Shown piece by piece: positions 1 to 9,033 of a DNA stretch of 36,849 nt. The stretch covers positions 1 through 36,849 of the forward strand of contig CAJMSQ010000025.1 of NCBI GenBank assembly GCA_905216095.1. The letters are read 5' to 3'. The notes under the pieces are model-generated. The model worked only from the letters and a program-made list of their open reading frames with translations, was not told the DNA's origin and did no database searches. The stretch comes from an uncultured bacterium. GTDB lineage: Bacteria > Bacteroidota > Bacteroidia > Bacteroidales > Bacteroidaceae. The position numbers and the translations under genes were made by a program. Numbering within the stretch: position 1 is the stretch's first letter; each line of letters begins with the position of its first letter.

Positions 1-80
1 GATATTTGGTTTTTTTATTGTTTTTTTTCCCCCGGCGCCGGGTTTTACCCGCGTCCCTACGTGCGACAATCACATTGCGA

Positions 81-331
81 TTTTAACACAATTTGCTTTT
101 GGGCGGAAAATGTATTATCTTTGTATTGCGCAAGCGCGGAGGACGGTCTGAAACCGTCCTTTTTTCGTGCCCGCAGGCTCGTTTCAGGGGGAAACTGTCC
201 CTATGATAGGAAAAACTACAAGCCATGTACGAAGAATTACATGGCTTGTAGTTTCGTCCGGCCCTGCATGTAGCCTTTCCTACATGGCATGTACGTCGCG
301 CCGAAATGTGCAGAAAAGTTAAAAATGTTAA
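81..331 (+). repeat. R1 dispersed element, copy A (promoter, short hairpin RNA, palindromes)
   Basis: This is one of six copies of an intergenic repeat. In order it holds TTTTAACAC at the left end, a promoter (TTTG at 92-95, exactly 20 bases, TATCTTTG at 116-123), a hairpin with six Ts (141-165), the conserved word CGTGCCCGCAGGC, and a 17-bp perfect inverted repeat. The arms of that repeat are 213-229 (AAACTACAAGCCATGTA) and 238-254, with an 8-base loop. A second palindromic zone follows around 266-294 (CATGTAG and CTACATG), and the element ends in GTTAAAAATGTTAA at 318-331. The two ends are imperfect inverted repeats of each other. It lies upstream of the acyltransferase gene and its promoter points toward that gene. 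No protein is encoded; short ORFs across it are palindrome translations. The copy is seen directly; mobility is inferred. Confidence 0.85.
129..165 (+). ncRNA. Candidate ~37-nt hairpin RNA of R1 copy A
   Basis: A transcript started about 6 nt after the TATCTTTG element would consist of a small GC stem (GCGCAAGCGC), a 7-bp stem GGACGGT/ACCGTCC with loop CTGAA, and six Ts. That is a complete promoter-to-terminator unit with no room for a coding sequence. The loop is inverted relative to copies B, C and E: TCTGA lies on the promoter strand here and on the opposite strand there. The start site is inferred from promoter position only, so this could equally be an insulator-type terminator. Confidence 0.4.
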
Positions 332-495
332 GGTTGAAATTTCATTTTCCGGCTTTTTCAGGCTGCTGCGCCCCGAAACCGGCATCGCCGCCCGCACGGC
401 CGGAAACAACGGGGCCGGACGTACATTTTTCCGCATCGGTGCCGGAAGGGCGGCCATATCGTGCCAAAAACAATCAGATATTCAAGAGAAATTCC

Positions 496-503
496 TACCT
501 TTG
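496..503 (+). promoter_or_regulatory. -7 promoter element TACCTTTG for the acyltransferase gene
   Basis: TACCTTTG fits the Bacteroidota -7 consensus TAnnTTTG and ends only 5 bases before the ATG at 509. Transcription would begin almost at the start codon, giving a leaderless or nearly leaderless mRNA. No clear TTG -33 element lies 19-21 bases upstream. The element rules out the in-frame start at 461, which would lie upstream of the promoter. The stretch 332-495 shows nothing else. Confidence 0.55.
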
Positions 504-508
504 CAATC

Positions 509-1390
509 ATGAAAACCTTCATAGGCCTGCTCAACCTCTTGTCGCGGCTGCCGCTCGGAGTGCTCTACGTGTTTTCCGACATCTGCAGTTTCGTGCTGCA
601 CCGGGTGGTGCGCTACCGCCGCGGTGTGGTGCGTACGAACATCGACAATTCCTTTCCCGAACTCGACGTCAGGGAACGCCGGCGCATAGAACGCCGGTTC
701 TACGACTTCTTCTGCGACTACGTGGTCGAAACCCTGAAGCTGTTCACCATGTCTGCCGACGAAATGAAACGGCGCATGGTCATGGAGGGCGTGGACGACA
801 TGGAGCGCACGCTCCAGCGGCATCCGTTCGTCTTCGTCTACCTGGGACACTACTGCAACTGGGAATGGATTTCGTCGCTCCCCCTTTGGATTAGCGACAA
901 GACCGTGGGCGCGGCGCAGTTGTACCGGCCCCTCAACGACAAGCGCATGGACAAGCTCTTCCTTGACGTGCGCAGCCGCTTCGGGGCCGAGAATGTTTCG
1001 AAATATGACGCCTACCGGCACATCATCCACCTCAAGCGCGAGGGCCGGCGCACCATAGTCGGCTTCATAGCCGACCAGTCGCCGGGCACAAACAGCATCC
1101 ACGACTGGGTGGACTTCCTGCACCAGGACACACCCGTATTTACCGGAACGGAACGCATCGCCAAGAAGGTGGACGCCGCCATCTACTTCGCCGACGTGCG
1201 GCGGGAGCGGCGCGGACACTACCGGTTGCGCTTCCGTCTCCTCACCGACGACGTCACAAGTTTCGAGAACTGGCGCGTGACCGAACTCTACATGCGTCAG
1301 CTCGAAGAGATGATACGGCGCCAGCCGCACCTGTGGCTGTGGAGCCATAAGCGTTGGAAATACGCACACCTGCATCACACGCAACAATAA
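509..1390 (+). CDS. LpxL/HtrB-family lysophospholipid (lipid A) acyltransferase
   Basis: The 293-residue product is a membrane-associated acyltransferase of the LpxL/HtrB family, which adds a secondary acyl chain to lipid A precursors or related lipids at the inner face of the cytoplasmic membrane. It starts with a hydrophobic segment (residues 4-31). It has the HX4E catalytic motif in GHYCNWEW (His114, Glu119), the family block ADQSPG near residue 190, and WLWSHKRWK near the C terminus, where family members end. The start at 509 is chosen because the promoter -7 element lies at 496-503 and because MKTFIGLLN begins the hydrophobic anchor. It is followed after 10 bases by ahcY and the two are probably co-transcribed. 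The acyl donor and exact acceptor cannot be read from the sequence; an ornithine- or other amino-lipid acyltransferase is an alternative. Confidence 0.88.
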   Translation: MKTFIGLLNLLSRLPLGVLYVFSDICSFVLHRVVRYRRGVVRTNIDNSFPELDVRERRRIERRFYDFFCDYVVETLKLFTMSADEMKRRMVMEGVDDMERTLQRHPFVFVYLGHYCNWEWISSLPLWISDKTVGAAQLYRPLNDKRMDKLFLDVRSRFGAENVSKYDAYRHIIHLKREGRRTIVGFIADQSPGTNSIHDWVDFLHQDTPVFTGTERIAKKVDAAIYFADVRRERRGHYRLRFRLLTDDVTSFENWRVTELYMRQLEEMIRRQPHLWLWSHKRWKYAHLHHTQQ

Positions 1391-1400
1391 CCCATCCGAT

Positions 1401-2819
1401 ATGAACAAAGAACTATTCACGACGCTGCCCCACAAGGTGGCGGACCTCTCGCTTGCCGACTTCGGACGCAAGGAGATAGAGATAGCCGAACACGAAATGC
1501 CGGGCCTCATGGCCTTGCGCGAGAAATATGCCGCCGACAAGCCGCTCCGCGGAGCGCGCATCATGGGCTCGCTCCACATGACCATACAGACGGCCGTGCT
1601 CATCGAGACCCTCGTGGCGCTGGGCGCCGAGGTGCGCTGGTGCTCCTGCAACATCTACTCCACGCAGGACCATGCCGCCGCCGCCATCGCCGAGACCGGC
1701 GTGGGCGTCTACGCATGGAAGGGCGAGTCGCTGGCCGACTACTGGTGGTGCACCCTGCAGGCGATGAACTTCCCCGGAGGGAAACTGCCCAACCTCATCG
1801 TCGATGACGGCGGAGACGCCACCCTGATGATTCACCTCGGCGCACAGGCCGAAAAAGACGCCGCCGTGCTCGACACACCCTCGGGCAGCGGAGACGAGGC
1901 CGAACTGAAATCCATTCTGAAACAGGTGCTGGCCGAACGCAAAGGCATGTGGCAGGAACTGGCCGCAGGCATGAAGGGCGTCAGCGAGGAGACAACCACC
2001 GGCGTGCACCGCCTGTATCAGATGATGGAGCGGGGAGAACTGCTTTTCCCGGCATTCAACGTGAACGACTCGGTGACCAAATCGAAATTCGACAACTTGT
2101 ACGGCTGCCGGGAATCGCTGGCCGACGGCATCAAACGCGCCACCGACGTCATGATTGCCGGCAAGACGTGTGTGGTGGCGGGCTACGGCGAAGTGGGCAA
2201 GGGCTGCGCGCAGTCCATGCGCAGCTACGGCGCGCGTGTCATAGTAACCGAGATTGACCCCATCTGCGCTTTGCAGGCCGCCATGGAGGGATACGAAGTG
2301 CTGACCATGGATGAAGCCGCGCCCCTCGGTAACATATTCGTCACCACGACGGGCAACATCGACGTCATCACGACACAGCACATGGCGCAGATGCCCGACC
2401 AAGCCATCGTATGCAACATCGGGCACTTCGACAGTGAGATACAGGTGGACGCACTCAAGCGGTTGCCGGGCGTGAAAGTGACCAACATCAAACCGCAAGT
2501 GGACTGCTACCGTTTTCCCGACGGCCACAGCATCACACTCCTGGCCGACGGACGACTTGTGAACTTGGGCTGCGCCACAGGCCACCCTTCGTTCGTCATG
2601 TCCAACTCTTTCACCAACCAGACACTGGCCCAGATGGAACTTTGGAACAGAAAGTACGACGTAGGCGTCTACCGCCTGCCCAAGACCCTCGACGAGGAGG
2701 TGGCGCGTCTGCACCTGGAGCGCATCGGCGTGCACCTGACGCAGCTCACCCCCGAGCAGGCCGAATATATCGGCGTTCCCGTCGAAGGTCCCTACAAGGC
2801 CGACCATTACAGATACTAA
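1401..2819 (+). CDS. ahcY: Adenosylhomocysteinase (S-adenosyl-L-homocysteine hydrolase)
   Basis: This cytoplasmic NAD-dependent enzyme splits S-adenosylhomocysteine, the by-product of methyltransferases, into adenosine and homocysteine. The 472-residue length is that of full bacterial AhcY. Visible blocks are the substrate-domain words [12 protein letters not shown] and [16 protein letters not shown], the Rossmann loop [12 protein letters not shown] that binds [15 protein letters not shown], and the C-terminal tail ending YKADHYRY that reaches into the partner subunit. It contains the extra internal segment seen in longer bacterial forms (about residues 150-195). The ATG lies 10 bases after the acyltransferase stop, so the two likely share a transcript. 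The YfhO-family gene follows after 65 bases. I see no SAH or SAM riboswitch in the short upstream gap. Confidence 0.96.
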   Translation: MNKELFTTLPHKVADLSLADFGRKEIEIAEHEMPGLMALREKYAADKPLRGARIMGSLHMTIQTAVLIETLVALGAEVRWCSCNIYSTQDHAAAAIAETGVGVYAWKGESLADYWWCTLQAMNFPGGKLPNLIVDDGGDATLMIHLGAQAEKDAAVLDTPSGSGDEAELKSILKQVLAERKGMWQELAAGMKGVSEETTTGVHRLYQMMERGELLFPAFNVNDSVTKSKFDNLYGCRESLADGIKRATDVMIAGKTCVVAGYGEVGKGCAQSMRSYGARVIVTEIDPICALQAAMEGYEVLTMDEAAPLGNIFVTTTGNIDVITTQHMAQMPDQAIVCNIGHFDSEIQVDALKRLPGVKVTNIKPQVDCYRFPDGHSITLLADGRLVNLGCATGHPSFVMSNSFTNQTLAQMELWNRKYDVGVYRLPKTLDEEVARLHLERIGVHLTQLTPEQAEYIGVPVEGPYKADHYRY

Positions 2820-2884
2820 GCAAGGACGGTGACATGGCATCCCGTGCACCGTGAAACGCTTCAGACAAAAAACACCTTATATAT

Positions 2885-5518
2885 ATGACTACCGAGACCT
2901 ATAACGGCAACGCGCCGGCCGAAGGGAAAGGAAATCCCGGCGGCGGCCTGCGTTCCCTCAAATGGCAGTCCGTGCTGCCCGACATCTGTGCCATCGTGCT
3001 TTTCCTGCTGCTCAGTTTCGTCTACTTCTATGAACCGGTGACGCAGGACATGGTTCTGGGCGGCCATGACAGTGAGGCGTCCATCGGAATAGGGCGCGAG
3101 CAACAGGAGTACCGCGACACGCACGACGGGGAGACATCCCGCTGGACGAATGCCATATTCAGCGGTATGCCCACCTATCAGACTGCGCCGTCCTACGCGG
3201 CCACGCAATTCTTGGGCCGGCTTGCGGGCTGGTACGGGCTGGGAACGGCGGGCGTGGTGGGCTATGTCTTCATCATGCTGCTGGGCTTCTACATCCTGCT
3301 GCGGGCCTTCAGCCTCAAGCCCGCGGTGTCCGCGCTCGGTGCGCTGGCCTGGGCGTTCTCGTCCTACTTCTTCATCATCATTGCCGCGGGCCACATCTGG
3401 AAATTCCTGACCCTGGCGTTCATTCCTCCCACCATCGGCGGACTGGTACTGTGCTACCGCGGCCGTCTCCTGTGGGGAGGAGCCGTTACCGCCCTGTTCA
3501 CGGCGTTCCAGATACAGTCCAACCACGCGCAGATGTCCTATTACTTCGCCTTTGTCATGGCCTTCATCGTGCTGGCCTACGGCATAGACGCAATTGTCCG
3601 CAGGAAAGTTCTCGCCTATCTCAAGGCTACGGGAACGGTCATCGTGGCCGGACTGCTCGGACTGGCGGCCAATCTGCCCAACCTCTACCATACGTATGAC
3701 TATGCCAAGCATACCATGCGCGGCGGCTCGGAACTCTCGGCACAGAATGCCGGGAAAGGCGCAGGCGACAGTACGGGCGGCGGACTGGAACGCAGTTATA
3801 TCACGCAGTGGAGCTATGGAATAGACGAGACCCTGACGCTCATGATTCCGAACTTCAAGGGCGGCGGTTCGTTCGAGCCGATGCGCGACAACTCCGCCGC
3901 GGAAACGAATGACGAATATACGAACGACGCCGACATCATGGCACAACAGATGGGCGCCTACTATCCCGGGTGGTCGCAGTACTGGGGCGAGCAGCCCATG
4001 ACCGTGGGACCGGTCTACGCGGGTGCCGTCATCTGCTTCCTGTTCGTGCTGGGACTCTTCTACGTGCGCGGGCCGCTGAAGTGGGCTTTGCTGGCATCGA
4101 CCGTCGTGTCCCTGCTCTTCGCGTGGGGACATCACATCAACGGGCTGACGGACTTCTTTATAGACCACCTGCCCCTCTACAACAAGTTCCGCACCGTGTC
4201 TTCGGCCCTCGTCATCGCCGAGTTCACGCTGCCGCTCCTGGCCATGCTCTGCCTGGCCCGCATCTTGCGTGAGCCGGACCTCATCCGGCGGCGCCCCGTT
4301 CCCTTCTACGCGTCGCTGGCCCTCACGGCGGGTGTCTGCTTCCTGTTCTGGGCCTTCCCGGGCCTGGCGGGCGACTGCATATCCGGCGGCGAGAACGAAG
4401 GTTTCAACTATCTGGCACAATATTTCCCCGCCTACCGCGCCGCCGTCACCGACGTGCGCCATACCATCCTCGCGTCTTCGGCGCTCCGCTCGCTGCTGCT
4501 CATCCTTTTCTCCGCCTCGCTGCTGTTCCTTTATGCACGTGGCGCGCTGAAAGGCTGGCTGATGTGTGCCGCCCTCGCGGTCATCTGCCTCGCGGACATG
4601 TGGCAGGTGAACAAACGTTACCTGAACACCGAAAGCTTTGCCGACCCCGTCGTGCAGAAAGGCAGCTACGAGCAGAAGACACAGGCCGACGAGGCCATAC
4701 TCCGCGACAAGGGAACTTATCGTGTGCTGAACCTCACGTCCGGAAACCCGTTCAACGAAACGAGCAACCGCACCGCCTACTGGCACAAGAGCATCGGCGG
4801 TTACCACGCCGCGAAACTGCAGCGTTACCAGGACCTCATCGACCGTTGTCTGTTCGGAGAAATCAACAAGCTCGGCACGGGCATCGCCATCGCGCCGGAC
4901 AGCGACATGGGAATGCTCGCGGGAGACAGCATCTGTCCCGTCCTGAACATGCTCAACGCCAAATACCTCATCGTACCCGGCAATGACCACCGGCCGCTGG
5001 CCGTCTGCAACACGGGGGCGCTGGGCAACGGATGGTTTGTCGGGAAACTGTCGTTCGTGAAAGGCGCGGATGCCGAAATGGCCGCCCTCCGAGAACTCGA
5101 CACCCGCCATGCGGCCGTGGCCGACGAGGCATTCCGCTCCGTGCTCGACGGTTCCGCACTCGGCGAAGGCAGCGTCACGCTCACCTCCTACGCGCCCAAC
5201 GAGCTGCACTACGACATCCGCTCGCCCCGGGGCGGCGTGGCCGTCTTCTCGGAAGTGTTCTATCCCGGCTGGACCGTCACCATCGACGGTCTGCCTGCCG
5301 AGGCGGGACGCGCCAACTACCTGTTGCGCGCGCTCAAGGTGCCGGCCGGCAACCATGAGGTGGTCTTCGAGTTCAGGCCCGCAAGCGTACGCACGACCGA
5401 TGCCGTGGCATTCGGCGCCATAGCCGTGATACTCGCGCTTTTCGCCGCGGCGCTTGTCAGCGTGCTGCGCAAAAAGCACGCACAGCCGAGACCCGCGGAC
5501 AACCGGCCGCAGGACTAA
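2885..5518 (+). CDS. YfhO-family large multi-spanning membrane protein
   Basis: The 877-residue protein matches the YfhO family: about a dozen membrane helices from residue 27 to about residue 560, then a large soluble C-terminal part, and a last helix near residues 840-860. YfhO proteins resemble GT-C glycosyltransferases in layout, and in Firmicutes are linked to glycosylation of cell-envelope polymers; the Bacteroidota members are poorly characterised. Typical words are the extracytoplasmic GGHDSEA after helix 1, RWTNAIFSGMPTYQ, and the late SYAPNELHYDI...FSEVFYPGWTVTIDG block, which is characteristic of the family C-terminal beta domain. It begins 65 bases after ahcY and may belong to the same operon. 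A strong hairpin follows the stop codon. Substrate and reaction are unknown. Confidence 0.87.
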   Translation: MTTETYNGNAPAEGKGNPGGGLRSLKWQSVLPDICAIVLFLLLSFVYFYEPVTQDMVLGGHDSEASIGIGREQQEYRDTHDGETSRWTNAIFSGMPTYQTAPSYAATQFLGRLAGWYGLGTAGVVGYVFIMLLGFYILLRAFSLKPAVSALGALAWAFSSYFFIIIAAGHIWKFLTLAFIPPTIGGLVLCYRGRLLWGGAVTALFTAFQIQSNHAQMSYYFAFVMAFIVLAYGIDAIVRRKVLAYLKATGTVIVAGLLGLAANLPNLYHTYDYAKHTMRGGSELSAQNAGKGAGDSTGGGLERSYITQWSYGIDETLTLMIPNFKGGGSFEPMRDNSAAETNDEYTNDADIMAQQMGAYYPGWSQYWGEQPMTVGPVYAGAVICFLFVLGLFYVRGPLKWALLASTVVSLLFAWGHHINGLTDFFIDHLPLYNKFRTVSSALVIAEFTLPLLAMLCLARILREPDLIRRRPVPFYASLALTAGVCFLFWAFPGLAGDCISGGENEGFNYLAQYFPAYRAAVTDVRHTILASSALRSLLLILFSASLLFLYARGALKGWLMCAALAVICLADMWQVNKRYLNTESFADPVVQKGSYEQKTQADEAILRDKGTYRVLNLTSGNPFNETSNRTAYWHKSIGGYHAAKLQRYQDLIDRCLFGEINKLGTGIAIAPDSDMGMLAGDSICPVLNMLNAKYLIVPGNDHRPLAVCNTGALGNGWFVGKLSFVKGADAEMAALRELDTRHAAVADEAFRSVLDGSALGEGSVTLTSYAPNELHYDIRSPRGGVAVFSEVFYPGWTVTIDGLPAEAGRANYLLRALKVPAGNHEVVFEFRPASVRTTDAVAFGAIAVILALFAAALVSVLRKKHAQPRPADNRPQD

Positions 5519-5537
5519 ACGACCGTAAAACGCATTC

Positions 5538-5574
5538 ATTCAGCCCGCAGGTGTCTTCCGCCTGCGGGCTGAAT
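5538..5574 (+). terminator. Hairpin after the YfhO-family gene
   Basis: A perfect 14-bp stem (ATTCAGCCCGCAGG paired with CCTGCGGGCTGAAT) with a 9-base loop starts 19 bases after the stop codon. There is no good T-tract, so termination may be imperfect or factor-assisted. It probably marks the end of the acyltransferase-ahcY-yfhO transcript. Confidence 0.65.
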
Positions 5575-5653
5575 CATTATAGCCGTATGCAGATGCCTGA
5601 CCGCCGGTAACAGACGTACAGGGACAAGGCGAAAAAGGACGGATACGAACACT

Positions 5654-5948
5654 CGACATTAACATTTTTAACTTTTCCGCATCGCCGGGAGGTGCTTTCT
5701 TTCCATTATTTTTCACGATATGCAGGGCCGGGAAAAACTACAAGCCATGTAGACGGCACTACATGGCTTCTAAAAAATCCTGTCATAGGGACAGTTTCGG
5801 CCGGAAACGGGCTTGCGGGCACGAAAAAGGGGCGGTCTGACGCCGCCCCCATGCTTTTGCACTGCAAAGATAATATATTTTTCCCCGAAAAGCAAGAAGT
5901 GTTAAATTGTCGGGAGCTATTAACATTTTCCGCAGGGAAAGTGTTAAA
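5654..5948 (-). repeat. R1 dispersed element, copy B
   Basis: The element lies in the convergent gap between the YfhO-family gene and cysS, with its promoter on the minus strand. TTAACATTTTTAAC sits at 5659-5672. A palindrome core (AGCCATGTAG/CTACATGGCT) sits near 5742-5768; the outer arm on one side has decayed. The hairpin with T-tract (minus strand) is at 5824-5849, the -7 element TATCTTTG (minus) at 5865-5872, and TTG (minus) at 5893-5895, again exactly 20 bases apart. The promoter-side end carries two TTAACA-type words (about 5901-5908 and 5930-5948). The second palindromic zone seen in copies A and E is replaced by unrelated AT-rich sequence at about 5690-5720. The hairpin reads GGGGCGG/CCGCCCC. 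Confidence 0.85.
5824..5859 (-). ncRNA. Candidate ~36-nt hairpin RNA of R1 copy B
   Basis: On the minus strand the predicted transcript has a small stem (TGC-AAAA-GCA), then GGGGCGG/CCGCCCC around a 7-base loop, then five Ts. The predicted length is the same as in copies C and E. The start is inferred as about 6 nt after TATCTTTG. No ORF fits. Confidence 0.4.
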
Positions 5949-6030
5949 AACAGCCCGTCGTGCAAAGTCCACACGCCCTTGCGGGTCTTGCCATCCCGGC
6001 ATCCGGAAGCGGCTGCCGGCCGGCAACACC

Positions 6031-7518
6031 TTATTTATTCAGCTTCCACGTAGCGCCTTCCTTCGTGTCCTTCACCTCGAAACCGAGGGCGGCGAGGTCA
6101 TCGCGTATCTTGTCGCTCGTGGTCCAGTCCTTGTCGGCCTTGGCCTTTGCGCGAAGTTCAAGCAACAGGTCGATGGCACGTCCGAAACTCTCTTCGCGGC
6201 CCGCGTTGCCGCCTTCCGCCTCGTTGGCCAGTCCGAGGATGTCGAAGCAGAAGGTACTGAACACGCGGCGCAAGGCTTCCAGCCCTTCGGACGTGACGGT
6301 CTGCTTGCGGTCGGCCAGCTGGTTGATGACACGGCAGGCGTCGAAGAGATGACTGATGACGATGGGCGAGTTCAAATCGTCGTCCATCGCGGCATAACAC
6401 TTGCTTTCCAGTTCGGCGGCAAAGGACTCCGTCAGCGCTCCCCCGGCAACCGCCTCGATGCGGTCCAGTTGTGCGGCGGCGTCCATGAGGCGGTCGAGGC
6501 CTTTCTTCGAGGCCTGGAGCGCCTCGTTCGAGAAATCGACCGTCGAACGGTAGTGTGCCTGCAGGATAAAGAAGCGTATGGTCATCGGCGAGTAGGGCTG
6601 TTCCAGTTTCTCGTGTTCTCCGTTGAAGAACTGGTCAAGTGTGATGAAGTTGTTGTACGACTTGCCCATCTTCTTGCCGTTGATGGTAATCATATTGTTG
6701 TGCATCCAATACTTTACCATGGGCTTGCCGAACGCTGCCACGGCCTGCGCAATCTCGCACTCGTGGTGCGGGAATACCAGGTCCATGCCTCCGCCGTGGA
6801 TGTCGAAGGATTCGCCGAGGTACTTGCGGCCCATGGCCGTGCACTCGCAGTGCCAGCCGGGGAAACCCTCGCTCCAGGGCGACGGCCAGCGCATGATGTG
6901 CTCCGGCTGTGCCTTCTTCCACAGGGCGAAGTCCACCTGTGCGTGCTTTTCGCCCACACCGTCCAGCTCGCGACTGGCATCGTGCACGTCTTCAAGGTTG
7001 CGGCCCGACAGAATGCCGTAACCGTATTTCTTGTCATACTTGGCGACGTCGAAATAGACCGACCCGTTCGACACGTATGCGTATCCGTTGTCGAGTATGC
7101 GGCTGACGAGCTGTTCCTGCTCGATGATGTGTCCCGTCGCGTGCGGCTCTATGCTGGGCGGCAGCACATTGAGGCGTGCCATGGCGGCATTGAAGCGGTT
7201 GGTATAGTATTGTGCGACCTCCATCGGCTCAAGTTGTTCGAGCCGGGCCTTTTTCGCGATTTTGTCCTCGCCTTCGTCGGCATCGTGTTCCAGGTGTCCG
7301 ACGTCGGTGATGTTGCGTACGTAGCGCACTTTGTAGCCTATGTGCTTCAGGTAGCGGAACAGGAGGTCGAAGGTGATGGCCGGGCGCGCGTGGCCCAGAT
7401 GCGCGTCGCCGTAGACGGTGGGTCCGCAGACGTACATGCCCACGTGACCTTCGTGGACGGGCACGAATTCTTCCTTTTTGCGCGAAAGCGTATTGTAGAT
7501 GTTCAGTTTGTGTTGCAT
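6031..7518 (-). CDS. cysS: Cysteine--tRNA ligase
   Basis: This class I aminoacyl-tRNA synthetase charges tRNA-Cys with cysteine in the cytoplasm. The 495-residue protein has the N-terminal zinc and HIGH region in [16 protein letters not shown] (residues about 31-46). The zinc-binding segment WHCEC and the block [15 protein letters not shown] follow in the middle. The KMSKS loop is present as KMGKS in [11 protein letters not shown]. The C-terminal anticodon-binding part carries the usual DALA-type helices and ends ATWKLNK. The ATG at 7518 is preceded by a TATCTTTG element at 7549-7556 inside an R2 repeat. It faces the YfhO-family gene tail to tail, with R1 copy B between them. Confidence 0.97.
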   Translation of the reverse strand: MQHKLNIYNTLSRKKEEFVPVHEGHVGMYVCGPTVYGDAHLGHARPAITFDLLFRYLKHIGYKVRYVRNITDVGHLEHDADEGEDKIAKKARLEQLEPMEVAQYYTNRFNAAMARLNVLPPSIEPHATGHIIEQEQLVSRILDNGYAYVSNGSVYFDVAKYDKKYGYGILSGRNLEDVHDASRELDGVGEKHAQVDFALWKKAQPEHIMRWPSPWSEGFPGWHCECTAMGRKYLGESFDIHGGGMDLVFPHHECEIAQAVAAFGKPMVKYWMHNNMITINGKKMGKSYNNFITLDQFFNGEHEKLEQPYSPMTIRFFILQAHYRSTVDFSNEALQASKKGLDRLMDAAAQLDRIEAVAGGALTESFAAELESKCYAAMDDDLNSPIVISHLFDACRVINQLADRKQTVTSEGLEALRRVFSTFCFDILGLANEAEGGNAGREESFGRAIDLLLELRAKAKADKDWTTSDKIRDDLAALGFEVKDTKEGATWKLNK

Positions 7519-7546
7519 AATCTTATATATAAGTTGTCGTTACGGG

Positions 7547-7622
7547 TGCAAAGATAGTGCAAATTGAGTGCAATAAGCTTGCTTGATTGCCGAAATGCAG
7601 CCTATCTTATGCAAAGATAGTG
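7547..7622 (-). repeat. R2 63-bp repeat unit upstream of cysS
   Basis: One unit is bounded by two copies of TGCAAAGATAGTG whose CAAAGATA words start 63 bases apart (7549 and 7612). Between them is GCTTGCTTGATTGCCGA, shared with the tandem copy at 28154-28290. On the minus strand each boundary word reads TATCTTTG, the Bacteroidota -7 element, so the repeat can supply promoters. The unit resembles a short repeat I associate with Bacteroidales genomes, but I could not search for it. Confidence 0.75.
7549..7556 (-). promoter_or_regulatory. -7 promoter element TATCTTTG for cysS (within R2)
   Basis: Read on the minus strand, TATCTTTG lies 31 bases upstream of the cysS ATG, predicting a leader of about 24 nt. 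A second identical word lies 63 bases further up (7612-7619). Neither has an obvious TTG at the standard 19-21 base distance. Confidence 0.5.
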
Positions 7623-7687
7623 TTTTTTGGGCAGGCAGCCGTTGTCCGATGCGCTGAAATCGAGGGCGGAAGGCATGTGGTTCTTCC

Positions 7688-8988
7688 TCAATGTCCGGAA
7701 ATGAAACCGACGATGCGTCTGACGACCGCCGGGCTGAGGGGACGCGCCGCCATGTAGTCGGCAGGGACGGCCATGCGGGGCAATTCGCGCATCAGATGGT
7801 CGCACAGGGGGAAGAAGGCGAAGTCTGCACCGTCGTGTCCCGCGAGGGCGGCTTTCCAAAGCGCGAAGTCCTTGGCCGTCACCTGATAGTCGTGGCCGCC
7901 TTGCACGAAGAGCATCGGGCACGGCGTGCTTTTCGCTTCGCCCGGCGCGTCGTAAGTATCGGCAAAGCGTCGGTAAGCGGGCGGCACACCGCCGAGAAGT
8001 TTCTCCACGGTGGCTTCCACGTCGTCGGCCGTGCCGCCCTGCGACTGCGAGATGTAGGCCAGTTGTTCGCGCAACAGGACTGCGAGCGGGCGGGCCGGGG
8101 CTGCGAGCGCCACAATGCCGGCCGGCGCGTCGGGACAGCGGTTGGCGATGCGCGGGGCCAGCATTGCGCCCTGCGAGTGGCCGATGATGAAGACGCGCGA
8201 CGGGTCCGTCTCGGGCTGCGACGCGGCCAGCCGCACCGCCGCCACGGCATCGTCCACCGTCTCGCTGTCATAGTCGTTGCAACCGCCCGTCTCGTCGGGC
8301 CGGACCCGGTAGACGAAAGTGCGTTTGTCGTACCTGAGCGAGGCGATGCCGGCCTTGGCCAGACTGTCCGACAGGCTACGGAACAGTCGGTTCGGGCCAA
8401 GCGTCTCGTCGCGGTCGTTCGGTCCGCTTCCGTGTACGAAAACGACGACGGGCACGGGCCTGTCCGCACCGTGCGGCAGGGTCAGCGTTCCGGGCAGGCG
8501 GACATCGCCGTTTTCGACGGTGATGCTGCGCTCCGTGCCGCATCCGGCTTCGGCGACGTCGGACTTATGTCCTTCCGTGTCGGGCTTTTCCGGCGGCAAC
8601 GGCTCAGGGTGAGCGCCAGGATGCGTTGGCTTTCGTCGGTCACGACAGTCAGCTTCAGCGGCGTATCGCCAAAGTACAGTTTGCAATAGTCGGCCGTCGT
8701 CGTGCCCGCCTTGTCGCGCCGCCAGTCTCCGCGCCGGTTCATTTTTCCTAAGCTCCGCTCCAGCCCGGCATAGGCCCGGCCGAACGTTTCGGGCGTCACG
8801 GCCGCCGCCATCTGCGGTGCAAGACGCGCGCAGATGCTGTCGCCGCGCCCTTCCTGCAGGAAACCGAAGACTTGCTCCGCAAAATCGAAATTTTGGGCCG
8901 CGCCGGACAGCACCGGCAGCAGGAAAGCCAACAGGAGCGGTATCCTTTTCGTTGCCGCAAGGGCAGACAAGAGGGTCGGAATGTTCAT
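7688..8988 (-). pseudogene. Exported alpha/beta-hydrolase with N-terminal DUF3887-like domain, broken by a frameshift
   Basis: Two reading frames together make one protein. The first (from 8988) has a signal peptide (MNIPTLLSALAATKRIPLLL, then cleavage near SGAAQ) and a domain of about 100 residues like DUF3887, ending in ILALTLS. The second frame then continues with PLPPEKPDTEG and a complete alpha/beta-hydrolase: FVHGSGPNDRDET, the nucleophile in GHSQG, an acid in QGGHDYQV, and a likely catalytic His in CDHLMRE, ending at 7688. The frames meet near 8600-8604, where adding one C (agccg to agcccg) would restore a 433-residue protein. The gene follows uvrA by 45 bases on the same strand. It may be a true pseudogene or a single-base sequence error; the intact catalytic residues and lack of other lesions favour recent damage or error. 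Confidence 0.8.
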
Positions 8989-9033
8989 ATAGATGGAAAT
9001 AAAAGCGTAATAATCGGTTCGCGACGGGACGTG

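Noticed and set aside
61..457. Short ORFs across R1 copy A (and similar ones in copies B, C, D and E)
   Set aside because: They are translations of the palindromes (YKPC..YMACS-type strings in either direction) and recur only because the DNA repeats.
289..894. 201-residue plus-strand ORF running into the acyltransferase gene
   Set aside because: It is a different frame with Arg/Pro/Ala-rich noise and starts in R1 copy A; the acyltransferase frame has the family motifs.
1391..1400. SAM or SAH riboswitch before ahcY
   Set aside because: Only 10 bases separate ahcY from the preceding gene, and nothing in the acyltransferase end resembles such an element.
2861..5539. Long open frame of 892 codons on the minus strand opposite the YfhO-family gene
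   Set aside because: It is the shadow of a GC-rich gene on the other strand: no family motif, Arg/Gly/His/Glu-rich noise, and the plus-strand protein is clearly real. The same applies to the long minus-strand frames opposite ahcY, the M16 peptidase, dsbD, cysN and the S8 protease, and plus-strand frames opposite cysS, nadB and nhaD.
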